From Diospyros lotus (Eukaryota; Streptophyta; Magnoliopsida; Ericales; Ebenaceae), in assembly GCF_014633365.1 (NCBI RefSeq), contig NC_068349.1:15266753-15330752 (forward strand): a DNA stretch of 64,000 nucleotides, in the 5' to 3' direction. Both the position numbers and the translations under genes were made by a program. Below, one piece after another: positions 35,884 to 48,600 of this stretch (within the stretch, counting starts at the first letter, position 1; every line of letters starts with the position of its first letter). The notes beneath the pieces were generated by a model that worked only from the letters and a program-made list of their open reading frames with translations, was not told where the DNA came from and searched no databases.

Positions 35884-37764
35884 TGCAATACCCAAGAATT
35901 TTCAAAGGACTCAAGAGTAATTTATCTTAGGGAAAAAATGCAATTTTCAGGTAAATTAAGGTTACAAGGTAATTTCAGTACAGTTATGAACAATCGAATT
36001 GACTACAGGGAGTACCCTAAAGTTGAGATATCTAAGGAAAATTATATAGTATTGATGAGCATTTCGAGACATGATTTATGGCATTGAAAGAAATTGGATC
36101 AGAAACGATTTTAGGTATAGCTAAAATACAACTATGATTTAGGCTGAAAAATTGAATTATTGTAGGAGACTTCTGGTAAGTCAACGGAACCTTGAGGGGG
36201 CTCCGGTTTTATGTAAGGATCAACCCTTAAGTGGTTTTGGAATGAAACAATAGCCCGGTGAGGGCGCTTGGACGAAATCATCTTTATCGAGTAATTTTAG
36301 AGTTATTAATTCTGCATTTTCAATATCGTAATGAAAATTAATTTGATGTTTGAGGATATAATTGCAATTAGAGAAATACCCAAATGAAATAGGGACGAAA
36401 TTTGGATTCTAATGTGTAATTTGCTTATAGCATACTATAATATAAAGAAAAGAAAATGGAGAAAAAGGAAGAAAATAGAGAAAAGGTTCTGAAAAATCCT
36501 AGAAAATTCTAAGAACTAATTTGGGGCTAGAGGAACATGCCCAAACCTAGGAAATTGATCGAGCATGCATTTTGAGGTCAAGACACGCATACTGAGGAAG
36601 CCTGAGAAGCTAAGTTAAGTAAAATTTTCTATAAAATTTCACAAAATTAGGAAAGTTATTTTATGGATTGTTATAGATAAATATTTGAGAAAATATTCTT
36701 AAAATATTTAGTTTGGACTTATTGAGAAAAAATATGAAGAAATAGAGGAAACTTATGAGAAAATTAGAAAAAAAAAATAGAATATTAACATTCTTAAATA
36801 AATATGATGGCCAGAGTATGTTGAGGTTCTAAATTGAGTACGTTATAAGCCTGACACGAGAATCAAGAAATTTTGAGATACGTTTTATGTAAGTGGTTCA
36901 ACCCAAAACCAGTTTTATGCAAATGATTCTATCATATTGACATGCTATGTTATGTTATGCATCATGTAGAGTGCATTTACAAGTATTAATGATGAGTTAT
37001 GCATATGTTCACGATGATGTTATTGATCAGGGACTGGCGTCGCTACTCTGCCAAGGGTGCACCCATACATCTCGGCCTGGTAAGGAGGTTGTTAAAATGA
37101 AGAGTAGTAGTGGGGTGCGATCGATTCAAATGAAAAGAATGATATTATGTTGCATTGCATACATGCATGAGATATGAATGATGTACCCTTACTTAGATGA
37201 TTCATCATCTAACTTGGGATATACCCCTAGAACATTCAAACATTATAGTTGAGATTTGTAGTTTAGGTAAGGAAGTGGTCAAGATATGACGACATGTGAT
37301 GACGTGGCCGATGGATTCAACATGTATATCTGATGTTCTTCTTATTCATGAACATTTAGTTATGTTTTAATCATGTCGAACTTATGTTCCATTGATGATT
37401 AAGTTTTATAGAATCAAGTATGTTATGTATTATGAATGATCATGAAATATTGTTCAATGTGGTGTTGAGGCGTCATTTGATTACGTCTGAGGTACTTAGA
37501 AGTTACTTTCGAGAGATGGTTTTCCATGTGTATTTTATTTGAAGATACCTTATATTACGATTTCCGAGTTATGAATAAAGTGAATTTGATTATGTACCAT
37601 GTCAAGTTTCGATGAACGCTTCCGCATTTGCAGATGATATGCTGGGGGTTTTGTTTGAAATACGATACTCAAGTTGAATAGAAATGTATCGTGTTAAGAG
37701 AATGTATGTTTTTATGTTGGGCCCTCGACATAATGATGCCCTCTAAAAAGGATGGGGTGTTACA
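35884..37764 (+). mobile_element. Gypsy-type 5' LTR followed by a tRNA-Met primer site
   Basis: 1881 bp from TGCAATACCCAAG to GGGGTGTTACA. Directly after it (37767-37779) TGGTATTAGAGCG is one base off the initiator tRNA-Met primer consensus, which sets plus orientation and marks this as a 5' LTR. It contains a perfect 8 bp hairpin (TTAGATGA-TTCA-TCATCTAA, 37193-37212). No matching 3' LTR is seen in the window. Confidence 0.75.
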
Positions 37765-39810
37765 GTTGGTATTAGAGCGAATTTTTATTTGGAAACTTAG
37801 AAAAAGTCTAGCTTGGAAACTAACTGTTATTTCAATTGAGGATTCTCAAAGCTTAACCTTGTTTGGAGATTTAGGGAATAGCAACTTGGAGACTTAAGGT
37901 GATCTGATAGGGTTAGAGCCAGTTAGTAAGAACCCCAAGTGGAGACTTCGAGGAGAAAATGGCCTGATGGTTCATAGAATGAAATCCCTACTTAGAGATT
38001 CGAGGATTATCGATTGAAGTCTTAGAGGTTATTGATTTGAGGATTATTGTTAAGTAATAGGACAACTGGTCGGAATGACCTAACTATGAAAGATAGGGTC
38101 CGATAATATGGTTCGGACATAAGGATGATTCGGTAACCATGATTATGGATCTATGAGATTTAAAGACTGTTGATTTGAGGTTATTAGTCGAGATCATCAC
38201 GATGAATGATAGGATAACTGTTAGTTATCAAGTATAATTGAATCATGAATAGTTATCTAATGTGACATAGTCTAGCTGTTGAGTTAGGATCGAATGATAA
38301 ATATTTTTTAGGTTCATTCAATGACTCTGGAAAAGAGATGTATGGATTAAGGATCCAAAGGATTGGGTTGAGTGACAGACCAAAGGATGTCAAGTAATGG
38401 TGTGTGAGTTACCCCAGTTGAAGAGGCGACAGTGGTGCAACCAAAGTGACTCGCAGAAATGGGACAATGATCCCTTGCAATGTGATAACACTACTGGTTT
38501 GGTGTTCGTAGTAAACAGGTTTGGATCTAGGGACCTACTACAAAGGGTTGATGGATGGCTTGTGGTAAGGTACATGAGACCTGTTGACCAAAGTGTCATA
38601 ACAAACGGCATGTGAGACGATCAGATGTTGAAGATCTGGAACAACACAATAGGGTGTGTACCTTGTATGAGGTATCCAAGTTCCAATGAATTGGGGTGCG
38701 AGGTGTGCCACTAGTTGGTTGAAAGAGGCTGGAAGCCTAGGGAATTGACCCAAAATAAGATGAACTGTATTTGTGGAGATACGATCTAAAGAGAAAGAAG
38801 CGAGTGATGTCTTGAATGTGAATGGTGTGTCCTATTGGATCTAGGTTCGTGATCATCTTATGAGTTAGTAAATGAGACGAGTATTATGAGGCTCAAGGGG
38901 TAGATTAATCTCGATGTCTAGGGTGGCAATGCTAATTGAGATCATGAGCATGTCATGTTTGTATTTGCCTTGAGGATATGGTTGGGTTGCATAGGAAGAG
39001 CTATTTGACGTGTGAAATGGACATGGTAGACTTAATGTATAAGTGCTACCTATGCGGTGACATGATAACCAACATTGATGAAAGACCTAGGTAACAGAAT
39101 TTGTACCTACGGTTTAGCATGCCAAGTAGACTTGGGATTTATAAATCTATAAGAAAAGGCATGTGAATAAGTGAAATCACATGGGGACTGAATTATTATG
39201 AGATTTAAGATACGCTTGGGTAAAGAGTCTCTGAAGATTTTGAGGTTCAATTGTTCACAGAAGATAGTTGGAACCAAATATCGTAATCTGATTTGAGGTC
39301 TTCAAAGATAAATTGGTTTAGAATTTCTGAGAAATTCCTTTAAAGGATTGATTTTAAGGGCCATTGAGGATCTAAGGATTCGTAATAGCATTTTAGATTT
39401 TTTAGGAAGAAATCCAACAAGAATTTCAGTACCATGGGTAACGTAAGTGTAACACCCCGCCTTACACGGGCGAGTTACTATAAGGGAATCCCCAAGAACC
39501 TTTTTTTTTTTTCAAGTTCAACACGCACAATGTTTCAAGAACAATCGTCACATGCAGATAAGATCCTGGAAGAACCCAGGCTTACCCGTTTAACTAACAA
39601 GATCCATAATCTTACAACTAAACGAGACATAGTATAATGCAGCGGATACATTAACATCAAAATATCGTGATTCTTACATAGTATTTCCACAACCAAAATA
39701 CGTGTTACAAACTACCAAATGACAATAACATTATCATACAACCGTTCATGCATAAACCGAAATACATACTAAAGCCTCCAAAAAGATACAACAAGTATCA
39801 AACTAAACAC

Positions 39811-41513
39811 TGTTGTTTTACTTTTGTATACTTAGTTTTGATGATGAAAAAATAATATTTTATTTAATCTCTAAGTCATGAATCAAGGTTGTGGTTTTCA
39901 ACATAAATCAATTTCAATATCAGTTATTACTTTGTGAGAATGAAAACCAAATGAATTTCAAGTATCGAGATTTCAAGGTCATATTTTTCTAAGCATGGAA
40001 GGTTAGCACCTTATAAGGAGACATATATGAAAATATTTTCTTTTTAGAAAACTAACTCCCGGTATTTCAATAGCTAACATTCATTAGTGATAAAATTATT
40101 TTTAACGAATTTTTCAAGAAATAGAAAGTGTATATCTTGGAGGTGGTAAAATCACAAAATCCTAAGTTTGTACTAAAACCCAAATTCTAATTTCTTATTC
40201 TTATGGATTTTAATTTTCTAGATATTTTTATTGAATCCAAATGGGGGGTACTTTCTTATTTATATTTATGTATTAAAGTAAATGAAAGGTAAAATATAAA
40301 TTAAACAAAATGGAAGGTAAATATGTTGTGATGTTTTGTATCAATCAAGTGTTCTTCTACATGTTATCAGTTAAGTGTTATGTTTTTCTAAGTGAATAGT
40401 CAATTGTGTGTATATGCTTTGTCGACTATGCTTATGAATAGTCAACTATGTGCCTAAGGATAGTCGACTATACCTGAGAATAGTCGACTATGCTTGCATA
40501 TTCTGTTGACTATGTATGGCTTCTGCCGACTATATTCCAATCTGTCGACTATGATGAGTGGTCTGTCGACTATGAATTTCCTTCTGTCGACTATGTATGC
40601 GTGTGATGTTATAAAATCTCTTTGTATTTTTGTATCTGTCGACTATGTGAAATGGTTTGTCGACTATCAGTAGATTTTGTTGAACAATAGTCAACTATGC
40701 CTTCTTGTTTGTCGACTATGTCTTGTTTTATTTATGAATTTGTCGACTATACATTGTCTTTTGTCGACTATCTCTTTTCGCAAAAAGCTTCCAACGGCTA
40801 GTTTTTCAAATCCCAACGGTCACAAATGACTAGTTTCGGGCAAAGCTTTTGGGATGCCTATTTATATAACTTAAGGATGATCAAGAGAAGGCTAATGGAC
40901 AGAAACGAGTTGATCTAGAGATTACAAATTAGTTTCTTCGAGCTTTACAAGAGTCTGTGCTTTCATTGTTATATTTTTCTATGCAAAGCTTCGTTCTTTC
41001 ATTGTAAATCTATTCTTAAGCCTAGTTTTCATTGTGAGAGAACTTGTAACTAAGAGTGTTAACTCTTAGCTTCTCTCTTTCACTTGTGTCACTTTTATTT
41101 TCCTAGCTTGATGTGCTAGAGGACTTGCTCATTGAAGCAAGGGGTTGAAATTCCTAACTAGGTGCTAGAGGCCTTGCTTGTATAAGCAAGTGGTTCGTAA
41201 TTTCCTAGTCTTGGACTAGAGGGCCTACTTGATTAAGTAGGAGGTTTTAATGGATTATTTATAAAATCCCTAATGGGAGCTAAGGTAGTGGATTAGGCTT
41301 GATTTAAGCCAAACCACTGTAAATCCTTTGTGTCATTTATCCTTCTTGCTTTACATTCATTGAGCTTTACATTTTTCATTTCATATGTTCTACGTTTTAA
41401 ATCCTAAAACCTCAATTTGTATCAAAAAAAATTTCAAGTTCAATTAAGTTTTTTTTGAAAATAACCAATTCACCCCCCTCTTGGTGTGTGCCATAGCACC
41501 TCCCAGTCTAACA
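39811..41513 (+). mobile_element. GTCGAC-family copia-type solo LTR
   Basis: 1703 bp, TGTTGTTTTACTTTTGTATA...CCCAGTCTAACA, duplication AACAC at 39806-39810 and 41514-41518. It carries about 15 copies of GTCGACTAT or close variants between 40420 and 40770, then two MSA-type motifs, then a TATA box (TTTATATAA, 40861-40869). The 3' end has CACCCCCCTCTTGGTGTGTG, usual for plant copia LTRs; assignment to copia rests on this. Confidence 0.88.
40790..40822 (+). promoter_or_regulatory. Two MSA-type motifs in a copia LTR promoter
   Basis: TCCAACGGCTA (40790-40800) and CCCAACGGTCA (40812-40822) both fit the M-phase-specific activator consensus YCYAACGGYYA, which is bound by three-repeat MYB proteins in plant G2/M genes. 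Their starts are 22 bp apart and they lie about 40-70 bp upstream of the TATA box. The related LTR at 52117-52149 keeps one perfect and one mutated copy. Function is inferred only. Confidence 0.6.
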
Positions 41514-44189
41514 AACACCATTGGCCCTCAACTAGCCATGTCCTCGCCTTCGCAACAGTCCCTAGCTGGAACGTTGAATGTTCCAGGGGCATAACCCAGG
41601 TTAGATGATAAAACATCTAAGTAATGGCATGAAACAGTTTACTGAATGCATGAAAGATATATGAGCATGGCATATACAAACAACAATGACAACAAAACGT
41701 CTAACCTGAGAAATCTCCCTGACATACTCAACCTTTTGTGAAAAATCCATTCCACACACTGTTGGGATTAACCTTGTTGCGACATACTTAATCCTCGAGT
41801 GCCCTACCGTGTCACCCATTCACCTGGATTAACCTTGTCCCATTCTCAAGAAGACCCTGTCTCGTCCCCACGGACATAACAATGACATGAAAGACAATAC
41901 CCCGATGATATGAAAATCACATGCCATGCACTGACTCATTTGCAAGTAAAAATAGTTGATGCAATATACCACATGTTCAATATGAAAATGATGCCATAAG
42001 TTCATAAGTAAACGCTTATGCATAGTATCCCAAGTTTCGGAGGGTATAACTGCTCACTTAAACTGGTTCAAACATGTGTAACCTAAGCTCGGGAAGGTAA
42101 AACTGCTCACCTGAACCCACTACACATACTCCAATACACTTTCAAGACAAGGTAAGACTAGAATCAAACCACTCACCTTAATTCAGCCACCTCTGGTTTT
42201 CACCTCAAAAAATATGTCACACCTAAAAAATCGTGCAATCCTTCCCTCAACAGTCAAACTGTTTTCTGTTTATCATTTACATCTTATAGAAATCAATATT
42301 CCTATTTTTCCTCAATTTTCTCTATTTTTAAACCTTTCTTACCTTCAAAAATTCATAAAAAATACCTAAAACCCAATTTCAACAAATATTTTTACATGAA
42401 AATTCCTAAAATAATTTTAAAAAAATTAAAAAATTAATTTTAGAAAAAAACCCTACCTCACGCGCCACTCAAGGCCTCGACAATTGAAGCCCACACGCAG
42501 CCAGTCCAGTTGTCTTCTCCAGCAATGGCAGGTCTCCGGCGACCTCCTTTGGCCAAAACAACTACGGGGTCTCAAAGATCTTGATGAGGCAACCTTGATG
42601 GACCCTTAACCCATCAAAAAAAGTCACGGGAAGAAGATTTAAAACCCAGTTGCAGGTTGCGACTCCAGCAAGCCCAATTTTTCGGCCAAGGCTTTGAAAC
42701 CTTATCAAACGTACACGAAACTCTTCTAAATTGTCCAGAAATGATCCTTACAAATCAAAGAATAAAAGACCCTTATCCACGTAGCTCGATTCAAGCAAAA
42801 ACACGGCCAAATTTCTTCGACTTGCTTTTGAAACCCTCAGCCATCAACCCCTTTTTATACTTGTTCTCGACCCGAATTCCCATAAAATATCAGTTGCTCT
42901 TATCCCTTAAGTCCCAAATCTAGCCTTTAAACCAGTCAAATAGCCCTAAATCACGTGATGTAGCCTTTGAAAAATCCAGTTGAATCGGTAATCACTTCCG
43001 CCATTAAAATCGATCCCATCGCTGCTTTTTCTGGCCAATAGTAAGCTCCACTTGCTTCATTATCACCTAGAGGCTACTCTGAAGCCTCCAAGCGACCTTC
43101 CCGATGCCTAGAGGTGGTTACCGGCGGCCATGTGAGGCGATCGCATTCACACCTTGGAATTTTCATTTTTTGCACTTTTGCCCCCAAGAAACTTCCAATT
43201 GCATTTTCTCCCTATCCTTGATACCCCTAAATTTTTCATTAATTCTTTGATTTCCCACAAGTTCTAAAATTCTCATTTCCCTCGATAATTTCTAAAAAAT
43301 TCATCGTTTTGACCTCCATCGGGCAGTTTATAAAATCTGTACTTTTGCCCGGATGTCCCTAATCGTGTGTTTTTTACCTCAAACCTTCGCAAATCTCTTG
43401 GTTTTGTCAAATATCACCTATTTTTTCAATTTTACCTTCATTGACTTGCTTTGACTTAGTCCCATGCCTTTCATTTATGTTTTGAATATTACGCGTAGGT
43501 CCGGAACTTTGCTAAATTTCATTTTGACCCTTCCATTCCAAAAATGCCTTTAATATTACATACTGGGTATTACAGTAAGTACCTACCCGCTCGAGTTAGT
43601 GGGGTGGTTATGAATTGTTGTCATTGCAATTATGTAAATCGATTAACATGCTTGAGAGAGATAGGTAATGGCAGATGTGTTAGGATGATAGATCATAGTA
43701 GGAAAAGCCACATTCTTGATAGACCGAAATCTATTAGAGATTTAGAATTTTTGATTTTGGAGAACGAAACTCTCGTATAAATAGACGATTAGTCCAGTTA
43801 GCCCTAGTGGACAAATTGAGAAATATATAGCCGGTCAATCATTAAAATGATGTCAGTGAGTTATGAATATAAGGAGCCAGTTGATATGTGGTTCAGCCAC
43901 TTGGGATCGGTGAAAAGCCGTATGAAAGTTGAGGTAGTGAGAGAAATACCAGGATATAATCTCGAAAGATTTATTAGGATTAATCCGAATTTACCGATGA
44001 TAGCTTGAGGTTATTAGATAGGTACCTATGAGTAGCTTGATTAAGGATGTAAATTATCAAGTTTTGAATGAGATGATAACTAAGAGTCGATATTTTTACC
44101 TCAAATTTGATGAATTAGTAAACAGTTGCAACAGGCTGAGACATTTTCCTATGATTGTTATGCGATCGAGGATAAGATAAGGGGATGAG

Positions 44190-47100
44190 TGTAATACCCC
44201 GTGTTATTAGTGTTAGAAAATAAGGAAGGTTGTTAGAAACTTCCGAAAAAGTGCCCTTAAGATAAGTGGATCTATGGGAATAATGGTGCTCTAAGAGAGG
44301 GACATTTTGGTAAATTTGGTAATAAGACCCAATAAAGGGTAAATAGGAGATCTGGAAAGTATTTCCTTGTTGGAATAAGAATTTGTTGTGAATTATTCTC
44401 ATTTGTGTAATTGTGTGGAGATTGATGGGATTGTTAATTCCTAAGGGCATTTTGATAATTTGGAGTTCCTCCCCATAAAGGTAATTATTTTGTGGAGAAA
44501 ATACTTATATGTTGTGGAATTGAATTTTGGGAGAGTTTAATTATTGCTTAAGAGTATGGAGATAATGTATGGATAATTAGGAATTAAAATGGAAGCCAAT
44601 TAAGTAGGAGTAGATTGGTGACACTTGGCAAGATCTTGTGAAGTAAGATGTTGAATTAAAAAGAAATTCAAAGAGGAAAAAGAAAAGTGTCTTTCAAGCA
44701 TTTAATGAGGCCATCATTATGTGGAATTAAGAAAATACAAAAAAAATAGAAAATAATCAAGCATTTATGGTGGAAAAATGAGAGGAATTAAATAAATGAA
44801 TTTCAAATAGAAATTAGTCTTTCAAGTGATGGTTTGAAAATGGTCTTATTTAAATAAATGGGAAGGAAATGATAAATCCAAGAAGATCTAAGGATAGAGA
44901 ATTAGTCTTGAGATGGGATTTGATCCAAGGGCTCTCATTCATTTTAGAAAGTTGGCATGGATTGCCAACATGATTAAATTTTTAATTAAAAAGAAAAGAA
45001 TTGATAGATGAGATTATTTTGGAAAGAAAATCAATGGCTAAGATTAATTCTTCTTTTAGGCAAGGATTGTGCTTTCTTGGATTGTGAGGATTAAAGAAAT
45101 CAATGCCGTGGATTATAATCTCCAATGGCTAGGATGGGGTTCTTTAAAAGAAAATTGGAGGGCTTGGATTAAGTCTTGATTTTGAGTAAATTAAAGAATA
45201 GACAAATTAGAGTAATATAAATAGAGGAAGTAGAAAGAAGACAAATTCCTTTGACCATAAGTGGGTTAAAGGAAGAAGAAGTGGTGGAGGAGGAAGAAGA
45301 AAGACTCAAGTAAGAGGTAAGCTCTAGTGTTCTTGAGTAAGGGTCTTCTTTCCCCCTCATTTAGCAACCTTTATTTTTCTTATGATCTAAGGTTATTTTT
45401 TTCTAAGGTAGTTGGAATCAAAGAGAGTCTTGGAAGGTTAGGGCTTGAAGCTCCAAGAAGAAAAGAGGTAAGGGATGAACCCAAGGGTGGTAGTCTTGCA
45501 TCCACTTGTAAATGTTTTTCTTTATGAGTTGCATGTAATGGTTAACACTTGCATGATATGAGTTATAGTGTACCTATGGCCATATGAAGGATTAGTGTTG
45601 CGGGAAGGGTTGGTTGATACCTTAACCTATGGAGGTTATGAGGGCATGGAAGACTACCCATTTTGCATTGTATTTTTACATTACATGCTCTCTCATGCTT
45701 CATTTACTTATGCATTGCTCTCTTATTGAGTTTTATAGCTCATGAGGTTTTCATCCTCACCTTGTAAGTTTTTCATATATTAAGAGGTTGGGAATGTTGC
45801 AAGCTTGAAGTCCTGGAAGATCTAAGATGCTTTGATGTAAATTTTGTGTTGCTGGTTATGGCTTGTGATGTATTAAGCTTGGATGAAGTCTCTTTTTGGT
45901 ATATGGTGTTTAATTTCCATGTTGGGACGTATAATTTTATTTTGAAAGTGAGATAATGGCTTATGGTATGTTAAAGCCTAAGTCTTAGTGTAAATCTGAT
46001 AGTTGGTATAGGTTGTTGGAAGCACCAAAGGGGTTGAATAATATTTTTTATTTTGGGTGAATGTGGGAGATTTATACTTTATTTTATGCATATTTAAATT
46101 CTGGAAAGTATGGGTTTAAAAAGGAAAAAAAAATTGAAGGGTGGCAGCTGGCAGCCGCTGGCCCAGCAAGTGGCCACCAGGTGGCAAGCGCGCATGGGTG
46201 GCAAGCAAGGGCGGCGCGTAGGGGGGGCGCGGGAGAGTGAGCGCGGCGCGTAGAGGGGGCGAGGGGGCGCGAGATGAGATTTTGTGATCATGATTCGAAT
46301 GGTATAGTAGGTGATTGGAATCAAGGCTAATTGGGATGAGATTTTGTCAGTATGATTCGAATAGTATAGTAGGTGATTCAAATCAAGGCTAATTGGGATG
46401 AGATTTTGTGAGTTTTGTGAGTATGATTCGAATGGTATAGTAAGTGATTCGAATCAAGGCTAATTGGGAAGAGATTTTGTGAGTTTTGTGAGTATGATCC
46501 GAATTGAGAGTGATTGATTAGAATTGGGAGAGAGTGATTCGAATTGGGAGTGTGTGATTCGGATTGCCCATGTTTCTAGTGTGCAGTTTTTGCATTGCAA
46601 CCCAATTTTGGTCATGATACAACCCGAATCTCTCAAAACCTAAAATATGAAAGTTGTAGATATTTCTCTTTTCATTCCATAGCATCTTGAATCACCTCAA
46701 TCAGAGCTCGGATGAGAGAGTTATGCCTAAAATTCGAAAGGATGTTGAATTTGTCCAGAACCCTCATTTTTTCATTAAAGCCTCTCATATCTGGGTATGG
46801 GCCGAGGAATCCTGGTACCTTCTTAAATCTAAACATATGCATTTTCTAGAAATGAGTTTCAGATCCATTTTCTCGACTTTAGAGTGATGGTAGAGACTTT
46901 TCATGTGGTCGAGCACGCGTCTAAGCCATTATTCTCTGTCTCTTGTCCTAGCTATATATTTTGAGAGATTATAGAGAGAATAGAGGGTTTTTACAGAGAG
47001 TTACCGAGAGTTGGGGGGAAGAAGAAGAAGAAGAAGAAGAGAAAGATGAAGAGAAGGTTTGGCTTAGCTTCTGGAGTGGTTTTATTCTCGTTCAGGCAAG

Positions 47101-48600
47101 CCTCCCATTCCTTTTCCTTTGCTTATGCAAATTCCTTCTTCTCCTCCTTCATTGATTACGGAACCTTCTTCTTCTCATTACCTTCTTAATAATGGATGTG
47201 TTGTGCGTGAGAGAGAGTCTGCCATTCTTGAGATTTAATGGGTTATTTACCTTACTGTTAAGCTATGTTGTATTACTGGTTGTAGTTGGATCTTTTCTGA
47301 TAAGCTTGTTGTTAAGGATTTATTTGAGGGTTTCTTCATAGTGAGTTACGGATGGTAAATTTTGAGGATTATAGCCTCTTTTTGGTAATGTCTCCATTTT
47401 AGTTGAATCTTTACTAGTTGATGGGTCTCCTCTTGTTAGCGTGAAGGGCTTGTTTTCTCCTTCTATTGTTGCTAGAATGAAGCTAGGATGTATATGGGTT
47501 GGTTCCCAATGGGTAGTGAAGGCATGTGCTGTGGCCGAGAGTATGCATATGGTATTTGTAAATTTAATTTCCAGTATTTTATTATTTCAAATGCATGCAA
47601 GGTTGGGGATATGCATTTGGGGGATTCCATGAGACTTGTGTGCTTGGCCACGAGTATATTGCTTTATTTGTGTCTTCCTACTAGGACAAGCAAAGCTTGA
47701 TGCATGGCTTATGGGGGTTATGTATCATCGTTTATGCTCACTATGCCTCTGTATTATACATGAGTATTACATTGTATGTGATTTCCTATATGGGTGAGCA
47801 AGTCTTGATGCATGGCTTATGGGGGCTATGTATCATCTTTCTAGCGTGCCAAGCAAGCTTCGGCTCGAGTTACACCTTCGGCTCCAGATTCAGTTTTGGC
47901 TTTAGTTACAGAGACGGGTGTTGGTCACTCCCACTCTAGGGAGCTTCGGCTCGAGTTACCGATTCAGCTGCCTTTCAGGGCAATAGTAGGTTTGTGATAG
48001 GGACTTGAGTGCCATGTGTCTTATGTGAGCCCCAAGGACCAGTATGTGCATATTTTATTATGTAACATTTTTATATATCTGTCATGTGATTCATGGACAT
48101 GTGATTTATAGTTGTTGCAAGTAAAGTGCGGATTAATCTGTTAGCTCCTTTACTCTTATCAGCCTTTCATTTCTTATATGCTTGATGAGTCTCGTGACTC
48201 GCTCTTATTTCTCTTCATTCCAGGTAAGGGCAAGGCTAAGTATGGGGCGAGGCTAGCGGTCCTTGAGCTTTTTCGATAGGTGGTGTACAGGGCAGTCCTA
48301 GCAGATCCTGTTTTGGTGTGTATATCCTGTAGTGTTGTGCCATAGAATTTTAGCTTTTGAGTGCTTGGCACGATTTTGTATATGTGCATGTTGATGCTAT
48401 GTAACCCTCTGACCAAATCTTTTTATGCATGCCTAGGATGTATTATGCCTCTGCTATCGTTTCTTATGTATAAGTATGGATGATCCTAGTTGAGCATGCC
48501 TGGCAGGTCAAGGTGGCTTCTATTCTATTTCTTTACCCCTCATGGGGGCTCTCGCTCGGGTTCTTTGGCTTGGCTGGGGTATTCAGGCAAGGGTCCCACA
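44190..48600 (+). mobile_element. Gypsy-type LTR-derived region, probably two LTR units
   Basis: Starts TGTAATACCCCGTG at 44190 and ends near GGGTCCCACA at 48600. Two promoter-like and leader-like sets are visible: TATA (TATAAATAG, 45216-45224) with a short hairpin at 45743-45759, and an AT-rich box near 46950 with a hairpin at 48187-48200. No target duplication was found, so the borders are uncertain. A GC-rich stretch (46140-46275), a tandem repeat (46273-46510), a (GAA)n run (47020-47045) and a direct repeat of ATGCATGGCTTATGGGGG (about 47699 and 47808) are included. No gene is seen. Confidence 0.5.
46273..46510. repeat. Imperfect tandem repeat, 62-71 bp unit, about 3.7 copies
   Basis: Units start at 46273, 46335, 46397 and 46468, each with GATGAGATTTTGTG and GATTCGAATGGTATAGTA and ending in CAAGGCTAATTGG. 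Unit 3 gained a TGAGTTTTG-type insertion that unit 4 shares. Confidence 0.85.

Larger units (their letters stand above)
39448..43574 (-). mobile_element. Gypsy-type solo LTR with a nested copia solo LTR
   Basis: TGTAACACCCCGCC...GGGTATTACA, duplication GTAAG at 39443-39447 and 43575-43579. Without the nested element (39811-41513) it is about 2.4 kb. On the minus strand a TATA box (TATAAAAAG, 42851-42859) fits. The leader hairpin TTAGATG-ATAAAA-CATCTAA (41601-41620) is perfect and aligns with the one in the plus-oriented LTR at 35884. Confidence 0.88.
37765..44189 (+). mobile_element. Non-coding internal region after the gypsy 5' LTR, split by a solo LTR
   Basis: Sequence after the primer site (37765-39447) and beyond the nested solo LTR (43580-44189) has no long reading frame and no recognisable gag or pol motif on either strand. 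It could be a large retrotransposon derivative lacking genes, or a badly eroded gypsy core. Short frames here (for example 38390-38753) overlap on both strands and look random. Confidence 0.45.

Noticed and set aside
44190..48600. Single solo LTR of 4.4 kb
   Set aside because: No matching 5 bp duplication at the ends, and two promoter/leader sets suggest more than one element.
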